From an uncultured Prevotella sp. (lineage in GTDB: Bacteria > Bacteroidota > Bacteroidia > Bacteroidales > Bacteroidaceae): DNA of 5,958 nucleotides. The stretch covers positions 1 through 5,958 of the forward strand of contig CAKQDG010000120.1 in NCBI GenBank assembly GCA_934219025.1, in the 5' to 3' direction. Under the pieces are notes generated by a model. It saw only the letters and a list, made by a program, of their open reading frames with translations, made no database searches and was not told where the DNA came from. Below are positions 1 through 5,958 of this stretch, piece after piece. The stretch's first letter is position 1. Each line of letters starts with the position of its first letter. Made by a program: the position numbers and the translations under genes.

Positions 1-75
1 GACTCTGGCTACGTGCTGTCAATGGCTCAGCAGGACTTCAAGCATATAAAGTTCCACTTTACAAGTGAGTTCTAA
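1..75 (+). CDS. C-terminal end of an unidentified protein, possibly an outer-membrane beta-barrel
   Basis: Frame 1 is open from the window edge and ends with TAA at 73-75, giving 24 residues that finish in HIKFHFTSEF. I do not recognise the family. The last ten residues alternate: Ile, Phe, Phe, Ser and Phe fall at positions -9, -7, -5, -3 and -1 with polar residues between, and the chain ends in Phe. This pattern is typical of the last strand of outer-membrane beta-barrel proteins recognised by the BAM machinery, so an outer-membrane protein is a reasonable inference, but it rests on very few residues. Frame 3 is also open until a TGA at 66-68, so the frame choice is not certain. A large hairpin begins 12 nt after the stop, consistent with a gene end here. 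Confidence 0.55.
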   Translation, partial: DSGYVLSMAQQDFKHIKFHFTSEF

Positions 76-86
76 AAGATAAAAAA

Positions 87-145
87 AGAGACTGTACAGA
101 AAAATTCTGGATATAACAACCATAAGAATTTTTCGTGCAGTCTCT
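87..145. terminator. Long imperfect inverted repeat, probable intrinsic terminator
   Basis: The left arm (87-108) pairs with the right arm (125-145) across a 16-nt loop. The stem has 21 base pairs, including one G-T wobble (95 with 137), and one bulged A (98). The hairpin starts 12 nt after the stop codon of the upstream partial gene, where a terminator would be expected. The flanking sequence has unusual polarity: a run of seven A lies at 81-87 on the left, whereas the right side reads ATCTTATATA with no T-run. The classic stem-plus-T-run arrangement therefore exists only for transcription on the - strand. It could act in both directions because the stem is strong, or it could be a dispersed palindromic repeat. 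Confidence 0.6.
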
Positions 146-189
146 ATCTTATATATAGACAAAACCAAAAATCGCCAATGCTAAGATAC

Positions 190-224
190 AACTTCAAAGC
201 TGAAAGAACAAGAAGTTATATAAT
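190..224 (+). promoter_or_regulatory. Possible operator or promoter region ahead of the efflux operon
   Basis: The 97 nt between the hairpin and the adaptor start are AT-rich and must contain the operon promoter unless transcription reads through from upstream. I see no good TAnnTTTG -7 element or TTTG -33 element. What is visible is a 6-bp inverted repeat, AACTTC (190-195) and GAAGTT (212-217), with a smaller TTCA/TGAA pair (193-196, 201-204) inside it, and an AT-rich TATATAAT at 217-224. An inverted repeat near the start of an efflux operon could bind a repressor such as a TetR-type protein, but these arms are short enough to occur by chance. Confidence 0.2.
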
Positions 225-242
225 TATTTAACAAGACAAAGA

Positions 243-1286
243 ATGACATTTAAGCATATCTCCCAAGCAGTATTCATTCTCCTTTCTTTATACTCACTCA
301 CAGCATGCTACACAAAGAAAGAGGAGAAGAAAGACAACAGGCAAGCTTGTAAGACCATCGTTGCAAAACTTACTACACTTGAAAACAAATGGTACTACGT
401 AGGTGAAATAGAGGCGAAAACTTCTACCGGCGTTGGATTTAAAGTACCAGGAACTATTATGCGAATCTTCGTGGACGAAGGGGACTATGTTAAAAAAGGA
501 CAACTGTTGGCAGAACTTGACCCGCAAGATCTGAAGAACAGTTATGATATTGCCCGTGCCAGTCTCAACCAGGCGGAAGACGCAATGAGAAGAGTAAACA
601 TAATGCATGAAGGACAAAGCATTTCTGAAATAAAATATGTGGAGGTGCAAACCAAGCTCGAACAAGCAAGAAGCATGTATGCAGCTGCAAAGAAAAGGCT
701 CAACGACACAAAACTCTATGCCCCTGTGCCGGGAGTAATCGGCAAAAGAGCAATCGAAGTTGGAGAAAACTACGGGATGATATTTTCAGCTTTTACAATA
801 CTTGACATTGACGAGGTAAACGTAAAGGTACCTGTTCCGGAACGGGAAATACCAAAAATAAAGAAAGGCGACGAAGCGAACGTGAAGGTTCTTGCTCTCG
901 GAGACAACATAAACTTCACCGCACATGTGGACGAAATTGGCGTGATTGGCGACAGACTTACTCACAGCTATGAAGTGAAGCTGCGCATTGCCAACAGACA
1001 ACACGAACTGATGCATGGCATGGTATGCAACGTACAACTGTGGCCTAAATCCACACAAGGCAGAATGGGCTTCATCTTACCCGTAGCTGCCGTAAAGGAA
1101 AACACTGGAGAGGAGCATTACGTATGGGTGGTACGCAACGGAAAAGCTTACAGACAGAAAGTTGAAGTTGGAATGTATTCTAAAGACGGTGTTGTTATAT
1201 TTGGAGGAATACACGACGGAGAACACGTCATAACCGAAGGACAAAACAAAATCTGTGAAGGACAGACCATAAAGGAAATAAGATGA
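243..1286 (+). CDS. RND efflux periplasmic adaptor (membrane fusion protein), lipoprotein
   Basis: This 347-residue protein is the adaptor of a tripartite RND pump (HlyD/AcrA-type membrane fusion family). It begins with a lipoprotein signal: a hydrophobic stretch at residues 9-19 and the lipobox LTAC, with Cys22 as the predicted lipidated residue, so it should be membrane-anchored and face the periplasm. A highly charged linker (KKEEKKD, 25-31) follows. The first half of the lipoyl/barrel-sandwich domain is at about 62-93 (FKVPG, then VDEGDYVKKGQLLAELD). An alpha-helical hairpin spans about 95-155, and the second lipoyl half spans about 157-190 (APVPGVIGKR, VGENYG). The beta-barrel is at about 190-270 and the membrane-proximal domain at about 275-347. 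ATG at 243 is the only in-frame ATG after the in-frame stop at 201-203. It has an A-rich leader and no Shine-Dalgarno. The stop overlaps the pump start by 4 nt (ATGA), suggesting translational coupling. Family assignment is firm; substrate is unknown. Confidence 0.95.
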   Translation: MTFKHISQAVFILLSLYSLTACYTKKEEKKDNRQACKTIVAKLTTLENKWYYVGEIEAKTSTGVGFKVPGTIMRIFVDEGDYVKKGQLLAELDPQDLKNSYDIARASLNQAEDAMRRVNIMHEGQSISEIKYVEVQTKLEQARSMYAAAKKRLNDTKLYAPVPGVIGKRAIEVGENYGMIFSAFTILDIDEVNVKVPVPEREIPKIKKGDEANVKVLALGDNINFTAHVDEIGVIGDRLTHSYEVKLRIANRQHELMHGMVCNVQLWPKSTQGRMGFILPVAAVKENTGEEHYVWVVRNGKAYRQKVEVGMYSKDGVVIFGGIHDGEHVITEGQNKICEGQTIKEIR

Positions 1287-4200
1287 AAATGCCCAATTTT
1301 ACAAAAGCAACGATGCACAACCATAGGTTGGTTGTCTTTTTCCTACTGCTGCTCATCATCGGCGGACTGCTGTCGCTATGGAAAATGCCTAAACAGGAGT
1401 TTCCGGAGTTTAACATGCCGGTGGCTATTGTTGCTGCGGTTTATCCGGGTGCATCGGCAGAAGACGTGGAAAAGCAGGTAACAAACAGACTTGAAGATTA
1501 TCTGTTCAGCTTCAGCGAAGTTGATGCTGCTCAAACCTCTTCCGTTTCGAGCGACGGTATAGTTACAATAAGAGTAATTCTTAACGACGAGGGGGCAAAA
1601 AAAACAAATGAAGTATGGGGCAGAATAAAAGACGGACTGCCTCTACTGCAAAAGACGATTCTCCCCGCAGGAGTGCTTGGAGTTGCCGTACTTGACAACT
1701 TCGGAGACGCTGCTGCAAAACTAATTGTGCTCGACAGTAAAGACAAGAGCTACCGCGAGCTCGATGAATACGCCACGAAACTGAAAGAGCGGCTCTTGGG
1801 CGTGAAGAATATCACAAACCTTAGGAAACAAGGTGTGCTACATGAGCAGATAAGTATTTATCTCGACAAGGAGAGGATGGTACGCTTCGGAGTAAACAGT
1901 ACCATGATAAGCGCAATGCTTGCCATGCAAGGTATTACGACAGGCGGTGCACATGTGGACGACGACAATATAGACTTACCAATACACGTAACCTCCAGCT
2001 ACAAGACAGAAAGAGAACTCTCCGACCAAATTATCCTCAACGACCCAACTGGAAAAATTATCAGACTGAAAGATGTGGCACGTGTAGTGCGCGAATACCC
2101 AGAAGTGAACAGCTATATCCACAACAACGGGAGAAGGGCTGTAATGCTGTGTATGGAAATGAAACGTGGCGGAGACATCATCTCTTTCGGGAAAGAGGTA
2201 GACAAGAAGGTAGATGAGTTTCGAGAAGAACTACCAGACGGAGTTCATATAACAAATATCGCCAACCAACCTAAAGTGGTAGAAGATTCTATAGTCAGCT
2301 TTCTTGGCGACCTTGTAGAAGCAATTATCATCGTTATTTTAGTAATGATGGTTCTCTTTCCTGTAAAGTCAGCAATCGTTGCCGGAACATCAATACCTAT
2401 AACAATAATGATAACGTTCGGATTGATGAACATTTTCAACATTCCGCTAAACAACGTTACCTTAGCCGCATTGATTGTAGCTCTCGGAATGGTAGTCGAC
2501 GATTCTATCATTATCATCGATGGACATCAGGAATTATTGAAAAAAGGAAATTCCAGTTGGTTTGCATCCGTAATGAGTGCGCACAACTATTTTCCATCGA
2601 TAAGCATCGCCACACTAAGTATCTGCATGGTTTTTCTGCCAACGCTAACATTCATGCCACAGCTGTTCAGCACTTTCTTCAAGGTGTTTACATGCACATT
2701 GATAATCGCCCTGCTCACTTCACTGGTCGTGGCAATGATCATCGTACCACTGCTCAACCACAAGTTGCTTGGAAAATCTACATCTGGCAAAAGCAAAATA
2801 AAAGAATCAAAGCTGCTCACCCCTATCCAAAGGGGATATGAAAAATTGCTCCATCTATGTTTCCGGTATCCATGGCAGACAATATGTCTATGTGTACTGC
2901 TCGTCGCCGGCGGTGCATGGCTATTTATGAGTATTCCACAGAAAATGGTTCCGAACGCTGACCGAGACCAGTTTGTAATTGAAATCTACAATCCAAACGG
3001 TACGAGCATAGAACGTACGGCGGCTATTACAGACAGTGTGGCAGCTGTGATGAGAAAAGACAACAGGATTGTTGACGTAACAGAATTCGTGGGGCAACTT
3101 ATGCCGCGCTTTATGGTCTCTGCCCCTATCGCAATGGGAAAGAAATCCTTCTCACAGATTATCATAAGGAGTAAGGGAAACAAGGAGACTCTCGATTTGA
3201 TACGTGACTACACAGGATATTTTGAGGAAAGGTGGCCTGACACATATGTCAGAATGTACCAGCTTTCGTATGCCATGGCAAGCGGACTGTGCGTAATGCT
3301 TGAAGGAGACAATCTTGAAGACTTGCATCAGACTGCTGATTCGGTCAAACAATATATGAGGACTGTTGACGGACTGATTTGGATCCACGACGGATTCGGA
3401 GAAAAACAAGCCGTTACAAATATTGAACTCGAACCTATAAGTGCAGCACAGCTTGGAGTAACAAGAATGTCGGTTGCATCGAACATGGCTATGAAATATG
3501 GCGGACTGAAGGCGGGAAGTATTTGGGACGAGGATTACGAAATGCCTGTGATGCTCTATACAGCCGACCGCAAGCTAAGACATGACATAAGCGATATTGG
3601 AAACGAATATATCGGGACTACCTTCGGAGGGAACGCTCCTCTTAGACAGATTGCAAGAATACACCCAGACTGGCAAGAGGCAAACATTATACATACAGAA
3701 GGGAAACGCTGTGTTAGCGTGGAGGCAGACGTAAAACCTGGATATAGTCAGGCTAAATTATCGAAAGAAATAAACATGCATGTAAGGGAGAATATAATAC
3801 CAAAATTGAATAATGGTATTAAATACAAGCCCTGGGGTGCATCAAAGCTCAACGCTGATATTGCCGAACCACTTGCGGAAAGTTTTGCATGCAGTCTTTG
3901 TATAATACTTCTTGTTATGGTAATGAATTTCAAGCGGTTCCGCCTTTCGCTTTTAGCCATGTGCGGAACATTGCTCGCTCTTCCGGGGGCCGCAATAGGA
4001 TTATGGCTATCAGGGAGTGACTTCAGCATGACGTCAATGCTCGGAGTATTTTCGCTTCTCGGAATAGTAATGAGAAACTCTGTTATCATGTTCGACTACG
4101 CTAACGAACAGATAAAGAAGGGGCTTTCTACAAAAGAAGCTGCCATGGAAGCAGGCAAACGCAGGATGATTCCAATCTTCCTCACATCGGCAACTACTGC

Positions 4201-4348
4201 CGTAGGAGTAATCCCTCTAATGTTTTCCGACAGCACCCTGTGGCCATCGATGGGATGGATTATATGTTTCGGAACATTGACGGCTACAATACTTGTCGTT
4301 ACCGTCATGCCATGTGCATACTGGAAATTGATGGAGAAAAGGAAATGA
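1283..4348 (+). CDS. RND efflux transporter permease subunit, inner-membrane proton-driven pump
   Basis: This full-length 1021-residue protein of the AcrB/HAE-like RND superfamily is the motor of the efflux complex and should act as a trimer in the inner membrane. Two halves are visible. TM1 lies at about 16-33, followed by a periplasmic loop to about 335 with the typical YPGASAEDVE motif (54-63). TM2-6 lie at about 337-492 and TM7 at about 530-550. A second periplasmic loop runs to about 865, and TM8-12 span about 867-1013. The proton-relay pair of TM4 is present as Asp406-Asp407 (LGMVVDDS), matching AcrB D407/D408. By hand alignment AcrB R971 and T978 correspond to Arg961 and Thr968, but AcrB K940 corresponds to Arg931 (GIVMRNS). 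I see no frameshift or truncation. ATG 1283 is chosen because it gives the ATGA overlap; Met3 (1289) is an alternative. The two large hydrophilic loops fit drug or small-molecule export, but the substrate cannot be told. Confidence 0.96.
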   Translation: MKMPNFTKATMHNHRLVVFFLLLLIIGGLLSLWKMPKQEFPEFNMPVAIVAAVYPGASAEDVEKQVTNRLEDYLFSFSEVDAAQTSSVSSDGIVTIRVILNDEGAKKTNEVWGRIKDGLPLLQKTILPAGVLGVAVLDNFGDAAAKLIVLDSKDKSYRELDEYATKLKERLLGVKNITNLRKQGVLHEQISIYLDKERMVRFGVNSTMISAMLAMQGITTGGAHVDDDNIDLPIHVTSSYKTERELSDQIILNDPTGKIIRLKDVARVVREYPEVNSYIHNNGRRAVMLCMEMKRGGDIISFGKEVDKKVDEFREELPDGVHITNIANQPKVVEDSIVSFLGDLVEAIIIVILVMMVLFPVKSAIVAGTSIPITIMITFGLMNIFNIPLNNVTLAALIVALGMVVDDSIIIIDGHQELLKKGNSSWFASVMSAHNYFPSISIATLSICMVFLPTLTFMPQLFSTFFKVFTCTLIIALLTSLVVAMIIVPLLNHKLLGKSTSGKSKIKESKLLTPIQRGYEKLLHLCFRYPWQTICLCVLLVAGGAWLFMSIPQKMVPNADRDQFVIEIYNPNGTSIERTAAITDSVAAVMRKDNRIVDVTEFVGQLMPRFMVSAPIAMGKKSFSQIIIRSKGNKETLDLIRDYTGYFEERWPDTYVRMYQLSYAMASGLCVMLEGDNLEDLHQTADSVKQYMRTVDGLIWIHDGFGEKQAVTNIELEPISAAQLGVTRMSVASNMAMKYGGLKAGSIWDEDYEMPVMLYTADRKLRHDISDIGNEYIGTTFGGNAPLRQIARIHPDWQEANIIHTEGKRCVSVEADVKPGYSQAKLSKEINMHVRENIIPKLNNGIKYKPWGASKLNADIAEPLAESFACSLCIILLVMVMNFKRFRLSLLAMCGTLLALPGAAIGLWLSGSDFSMTSMLGVFSLLGIVMRNSVIMFDYANEQIKKGLSTKEAAMEAGKRRMIPIFLTSATTAVGVIPLMFSDSTLWPSMGWIICFGTLTATILVVTVMPCAYWKLMEKRK

Positions 4349-4368
4349 ACGGTTAATATCCATACATT

Positions 4369-5718
4369 ATGAAAAAAATAAATATCTATATAACAGCAAT
4401 GCTGCTTATTATTGCAGCCACAGCTAACGCACAGAATGTCTTCACTCTACAAAAAGCCATAGACACTGCTCTGCAGAACAATACGGAGCTGCAAAAGAAA
4501 AGAATGGACACAGAATCGATGAAGGAACTGAAAAAGCAACTATACACAAAATACTTTCCACACGTATCGATTACGGCAACTGCCTTCATGCGAAACCGCG
4601 GACTCGGAGAGGGATCGGAATTGATGGACTTTCTTTTCACGGTAATGTCTGATGATAAAAGTTTTATAGCTGAAAACGTACAAATTCTGAAATACGGCGT
4701 CTTCGGCGGACTGCGCTTCGTGCAGCCTATATATACCGGAGGGAGAATAACAAGTGCAAACAAACTGTCGGAAATCGGAATTAAAGCTACAAACGAACTC
4801 ACCGCAATAAAGGAAGACGAACTGAAACTGGAAGTTGAACAATATTTCTGGCAACTGGCACAACTATACGAGATGGATAAGTCACTAAGGACAATGGATT
4901 CGCTCGCAGAATGTGCAAAGCATGATGCCACTTTGGCACTGAAAGCCGGTTTAGTAACACAAAATGACAAAATGCAAGTGGACATAAAAGTTTCACAACT
5001 TGAGAGTGCTCATCTTCAAATAGACAACGGGAAAAAGTTGTGTAAAGAATATATGGCATACTTGCTCGGGACGGAAAAGATTGACAGCATTGAGTGGGAC
5101 GACATTTACACAACAAAAGAGCCAACGCTTTACCAGATTGCACATGAAACAGCCTTGCTTGACAGGCATGAAACAAAACTTCTACAACTCAAAATTGACG
5201 CAACAAAACAACAAAAAAAATACGTCAGAGGCGGTCTGCTTCCAACCGTGGGGGCTATGTTTGCACTTAGTTACCACCACATGTATGCCAAACGGGACGG
5301 CGGACTATATAACAACTTCTTCGACCCTCATTCTACTGGATGGGTCGCAGCGGCAAACGTTTCCATTCCTCTCTCCGCATGGTGGGGAGGAAAACATGCC
5401 CTAAAACGTTCAGACTTATCTATACGAAAGGCTGAGGTTGACTATAATGACAAAAGGCGACTGATGGAGGTTCAAATTTCAATGAAGTGGAACACTCTTA
5501 ACGAAAAATACAAACAAGTGGAGGTGGCTGAAAAACAACTGCAACAAGCCAAGCAAAACCAAAAGCAACAAGCAACAGCTTATCGAAGCGGATCTTGTAC
5601 GATGACAGAAAGACTACAAGCTGACGCACTATACGAAAAATCTCGCACAGCATATATCGACGCATGCATAAGATATAAAATTGCCATAAGTGAATATCTT
5701 CACGCAACTGGCAGATAA
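4369..5718 (+). CDS. TolC-family outer-membrane efflux channel
   Basis: This 449-residue protein is the outer-membrane exit duct of the pump (outer membrane efflux protein family). A Sec signal peptide is clear: MKK, a hydrophobic core at about 6-17 and an ANA|Q cleavage site after Ala21. The mature protein shows the family's internal duplication. The first repeat opens with FTLQKAIDTALQNN (25-38), has a strand-like segment ending in QPIYTGGR (119-126) and then long helices at about 130-230. The second opens near PTLYQIAHETAL (252-263), has a strand-like segment with VSIPLSAWWGGKH (331-343) and then long helices at about 348-447 rich in Gln, Lys and Ala. Length is normal for the family. It should be a trimer whose periplasmic helices meet the adaptor. 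There is no lipobox, unlike OprM-type members. The gene starts 20 nt after the pump stop without an evident Shine-Dalgarno, so it is most likely the last gene of the operon. Confidence 0.95.
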   Translation: MKKINIYITAMLLIIAATANAQNVFTLQKAIDTALQNNTELQKKRMDTESMKELKKQLYTKYFPHVSITATAFMRNRGLGEGSELMDFLFTVMSDDKSFIAENVQILKYGVFGGLRFVQPIYTGGRITSANKLSEIGIKATNELTAIKEDELKLEVEQYFWQLAQLYEMDKSLRTMDSLAECAKHDATLALKAGLVTQNDKMQVDIKVSQLESAHLQIDNGKKLCKEYMAYLLGTEKIDSIEWDDIYTTKEPTLYQIAHETALLDRHETKLLQLKIDATKQQKKYVRGGLLPTVGAMFALSYHHMYAKRDGGLYNNFFDPHSTGWVAAANVSIPLSAWWGGKHALKRSDLSIRKAEVDYNDKRRLMEVQISMKWNTLNEKYKQVEVAEKQLQQAKQNQKQQATAYRSGSCTMTERLQADALYEKSRTAYIDACIRYKIAISEYLHATGR

Positions 5719-5725
5719 AGGGAAT

Positions 5726-5766
5726 AAAGAAAAACATGACATTTTCTTTTGTCCGTTTGTTTTTTT
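5726..5766 (+). terminator. Weak AT-rich hairpin with T-run, possible operon terminator
   Basis: AAAGAAAA (5726-5733) can pair with TTTTCTTT (5742-5749) around an 8-nt loop, beginning 8 nt after the channel gene stop. A run of seven T follows at 5760-5766. The stem contains only one G-C pair, so it would be weak, and its right arm overlaps the proposed -33 element of the next promoter. It is the only terminator-like structure I see between the operon and the next gene. Readthrough into the nucleoside transporter gene is possible. Confidence 0.25.
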
Positions 5767-5778
5767 ACATTATCTTTG
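5748..5778 (+). promoter_or_regulatory. Bacteroidota-type promoter P1 for the nucleoside transporter gene
   Basis: TTTG at 5748-5751 and TATCTTTG at 5771-5778 match the Bacteroidota -33 (TTTG) and -7 (TAnnTTTG) elements exactly, with a 19-bp spacer, which is the usual distance. Transcription would begin a few bases after 5778, giving an untranslated leader of roughly 100 nt before the ATG at 5891. The -7 element is the left part of a 17-bp imperfect palindrome that recurs at the second promoter. Confidence 0.7.
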
Positions 5779-5787
5779 CATAAGATA
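5771..5787. repeat. 17-bp repeat, copy 1: imperfect palindrome over the P1 -7 element
   Basis: The sequence TATCTTTGCATAAGATA occurs here and again, without mismatch, at 5846-5862. It has 6-bp inverted arms (TATCTT and AAGATA) around TGCAT. The first ten bases are close to the common Bacteroidota -7 sequence and so are partly expected, but the AAGATA arm is not part of that consensus. A protein bound here would cover the -7 element and the probable start of transcription. Confidence 0.6.
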
Positions 5788-5821
5788 GGCTGCATCTCGG
5801 AATAAGAAATGAATGAATTCA

Positions 5822-5853
5822 TTTCCTTCTTCTCGCGATTTGCACTATCTTTG
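5822..5853 (+). promoter_or_regulatory. Bacteroidota-type promoter P2 for the nucleoside transporter gene
   Basis: A second exact -7 element, TATCTTTG, lies at 5846-5853. The best -33 candidate is TTTC at 5822-5825, one base away from TTTG, with a 20-bp spacer. Transcription would start just after 5853, leaving a leader of about 30 nt before the ATG at 5891. P2 is the closer promoter, but its upstream element is weaker than that of P1. Confidence 0.6.
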
Positions 5854-5862
5854 CATAAGATA
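5846..5862. repeat. 17-bp repeat, copy 2: imperfect palindrome over the P2 -7 element
   Basis: This is an exact copy of the 17-mer at 5771-5787, displaced by 75 bp and placed identically relative to its -7 element. The flanking bases differ between the two copies (ACAT before and GGCT after copy 1; GCAC before and TAAA after copy 2), so only the 17-mer itself is shared and not a longer duplicated block. Confidence 0.6.
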
Positions 5863-5890
5863 TAAACGATTAACTAAAAATTATAATACA

Positions 5891-5958
5891 ATGAACTTGA
5901 AAGTACGCTTGTCCGTAATGAATTTCCTGGAGTTTGCCGTATGGGGCGCATACCTTAC
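5891..5958 (+). CDS. N-terminus of a NupG-type nucleoside:H+ symporter (MFS), cut by the window end
   Basis: The frame begins MNLKVRLSVMNFLEF and continues AVWGAYL; the last two bases (AC) can only encode Thr. From memory, E. coli NupG begins MNLKLQLKILSFLQF followed by CLWGSWLT. The shared MNLK, FLxF, WG and LT positions make a member of the nucleoside:H+ symporter family of the major facilitator superfamily very likely. Such proteins import purine and pyrimidine nucleosides across the inner membrane, and the visible residues would form the start of TM1. The start follows an A-rich leader (ACTAAAAATTATAATACA) with no Shine-Dalgarno, as is usual in Bacteroidota. The gene has its own tandem promoters, so it is probably not part of the efflux operon. 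The rest of the protein is outside the window. Confidence 0.8.
   Translation, partial: MNLKVRLSVMNFLEFAVWGAYL

Noticed and set aside
76..242. Search for a tRNA, small RNA, CRISPR repeat or insertion-sequence end in the left intergenic region
   Set aside because: Apart from the hairpin and the short inverted repeat already listed, I see no cloverleaf, no spaced direct repeats and no transposase remnant or target-site duplication.
1283..1289. Met3 (ATG 1289) as the true start of the RND pump
   Set aside because: It would remove the ATGA overlap with the adaptor gene, a common arrangement for coupled genes. The difference is two residues before TM1 and has no functional consequence that I can see.
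2557..2841. A 94-codon + strand frame within the RND pump gene
   Set aside because: The pump frame runs through this region without interruption and encodes expected TM5-TM6 and linker sequence. The alternative product is His-rich, of no known type, and has no start context.
4386..4985. A 199-codon open frame on the - strand within the TolC-like gene
   Set aside because: It lies fully antisense to a well-supported channel gene. Its translation is Ser- and Cys-rich without any recognisable domain, and it is best explained as a shadow of the + strand codons.
5081..5404. A 107-codon + strand frame within the TolC-like gene
   Set aside because: The channel frame is continuous here and matches the second family repeat, so this is neither a frameshift remnant nor a separate gene.
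5804..5828. Small hairpin containing the 12-bp palindrome AATGAATTCATT (5812-5823), between the two promoters
   Set aside because: It is AT-rich, has a 4-nt loop and a bulge, is not followed by a T-run, and matches no riboswitch or leader I know. Chance is a sufficient explanation.

Overview
The window looks like a piece of a Bacteroidota chromosome, most likely Prevotella or a close relative. Three things point there. The right-hand intergenic region carries two copies of the Bacteroidota -7 promoter element (TAnnTTTG). The genes start behind A-rich leaders with no Shine-Dalgarno sequence. The proteins have the general character of that phylum. The genus is an inference; no marker gene is present.

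Layout, all on the + strand. Positions 1-75 hold the last 24 codons and stop of an unidentified gene whose end resembles a final outer-membrane beta-strand. A strong 21-bp hairpin (87-145) follows, then an AT-rich leader. Next comes a complete three-gene tripartite RND efflux operon: a lipoprotein membrane fusion protein (243-1286), a 1021-residue inner-membrane RND pump (1283-4348, overlapping the first gene by ATGA) and a TolC-type outer-membrane channel (4369-5718, 20 nt after the pump). A 172-nt intergenic region with two consecutive promoters leads into the first 23 codons of a NupG-type nucleoside:H+ symporter (5891 onward).

The three operon products should form one envelope-spanning machine. 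The pump takes up substrate and uses the proton gradient, the adaptor links the inner-membrane and outer-membrane parts, and the channel releases substrate outside. The tight spacing supports co-transcription. The substrate cannot be read from the sequence: it could be antibiotics, bile salts, detergents or metabolites. No dedicated regulator is visible in the window.

I find no sign of a new biological system. The observations most worth checking are the repeated 17-bp imperfect palindrome on both promoters before the nucleoside transporter, the Lys-to-Arg change at the AcrB K940 position of the pump, and a terminator-like hairpin whose T-run lies on the strand opposite to all the genes.
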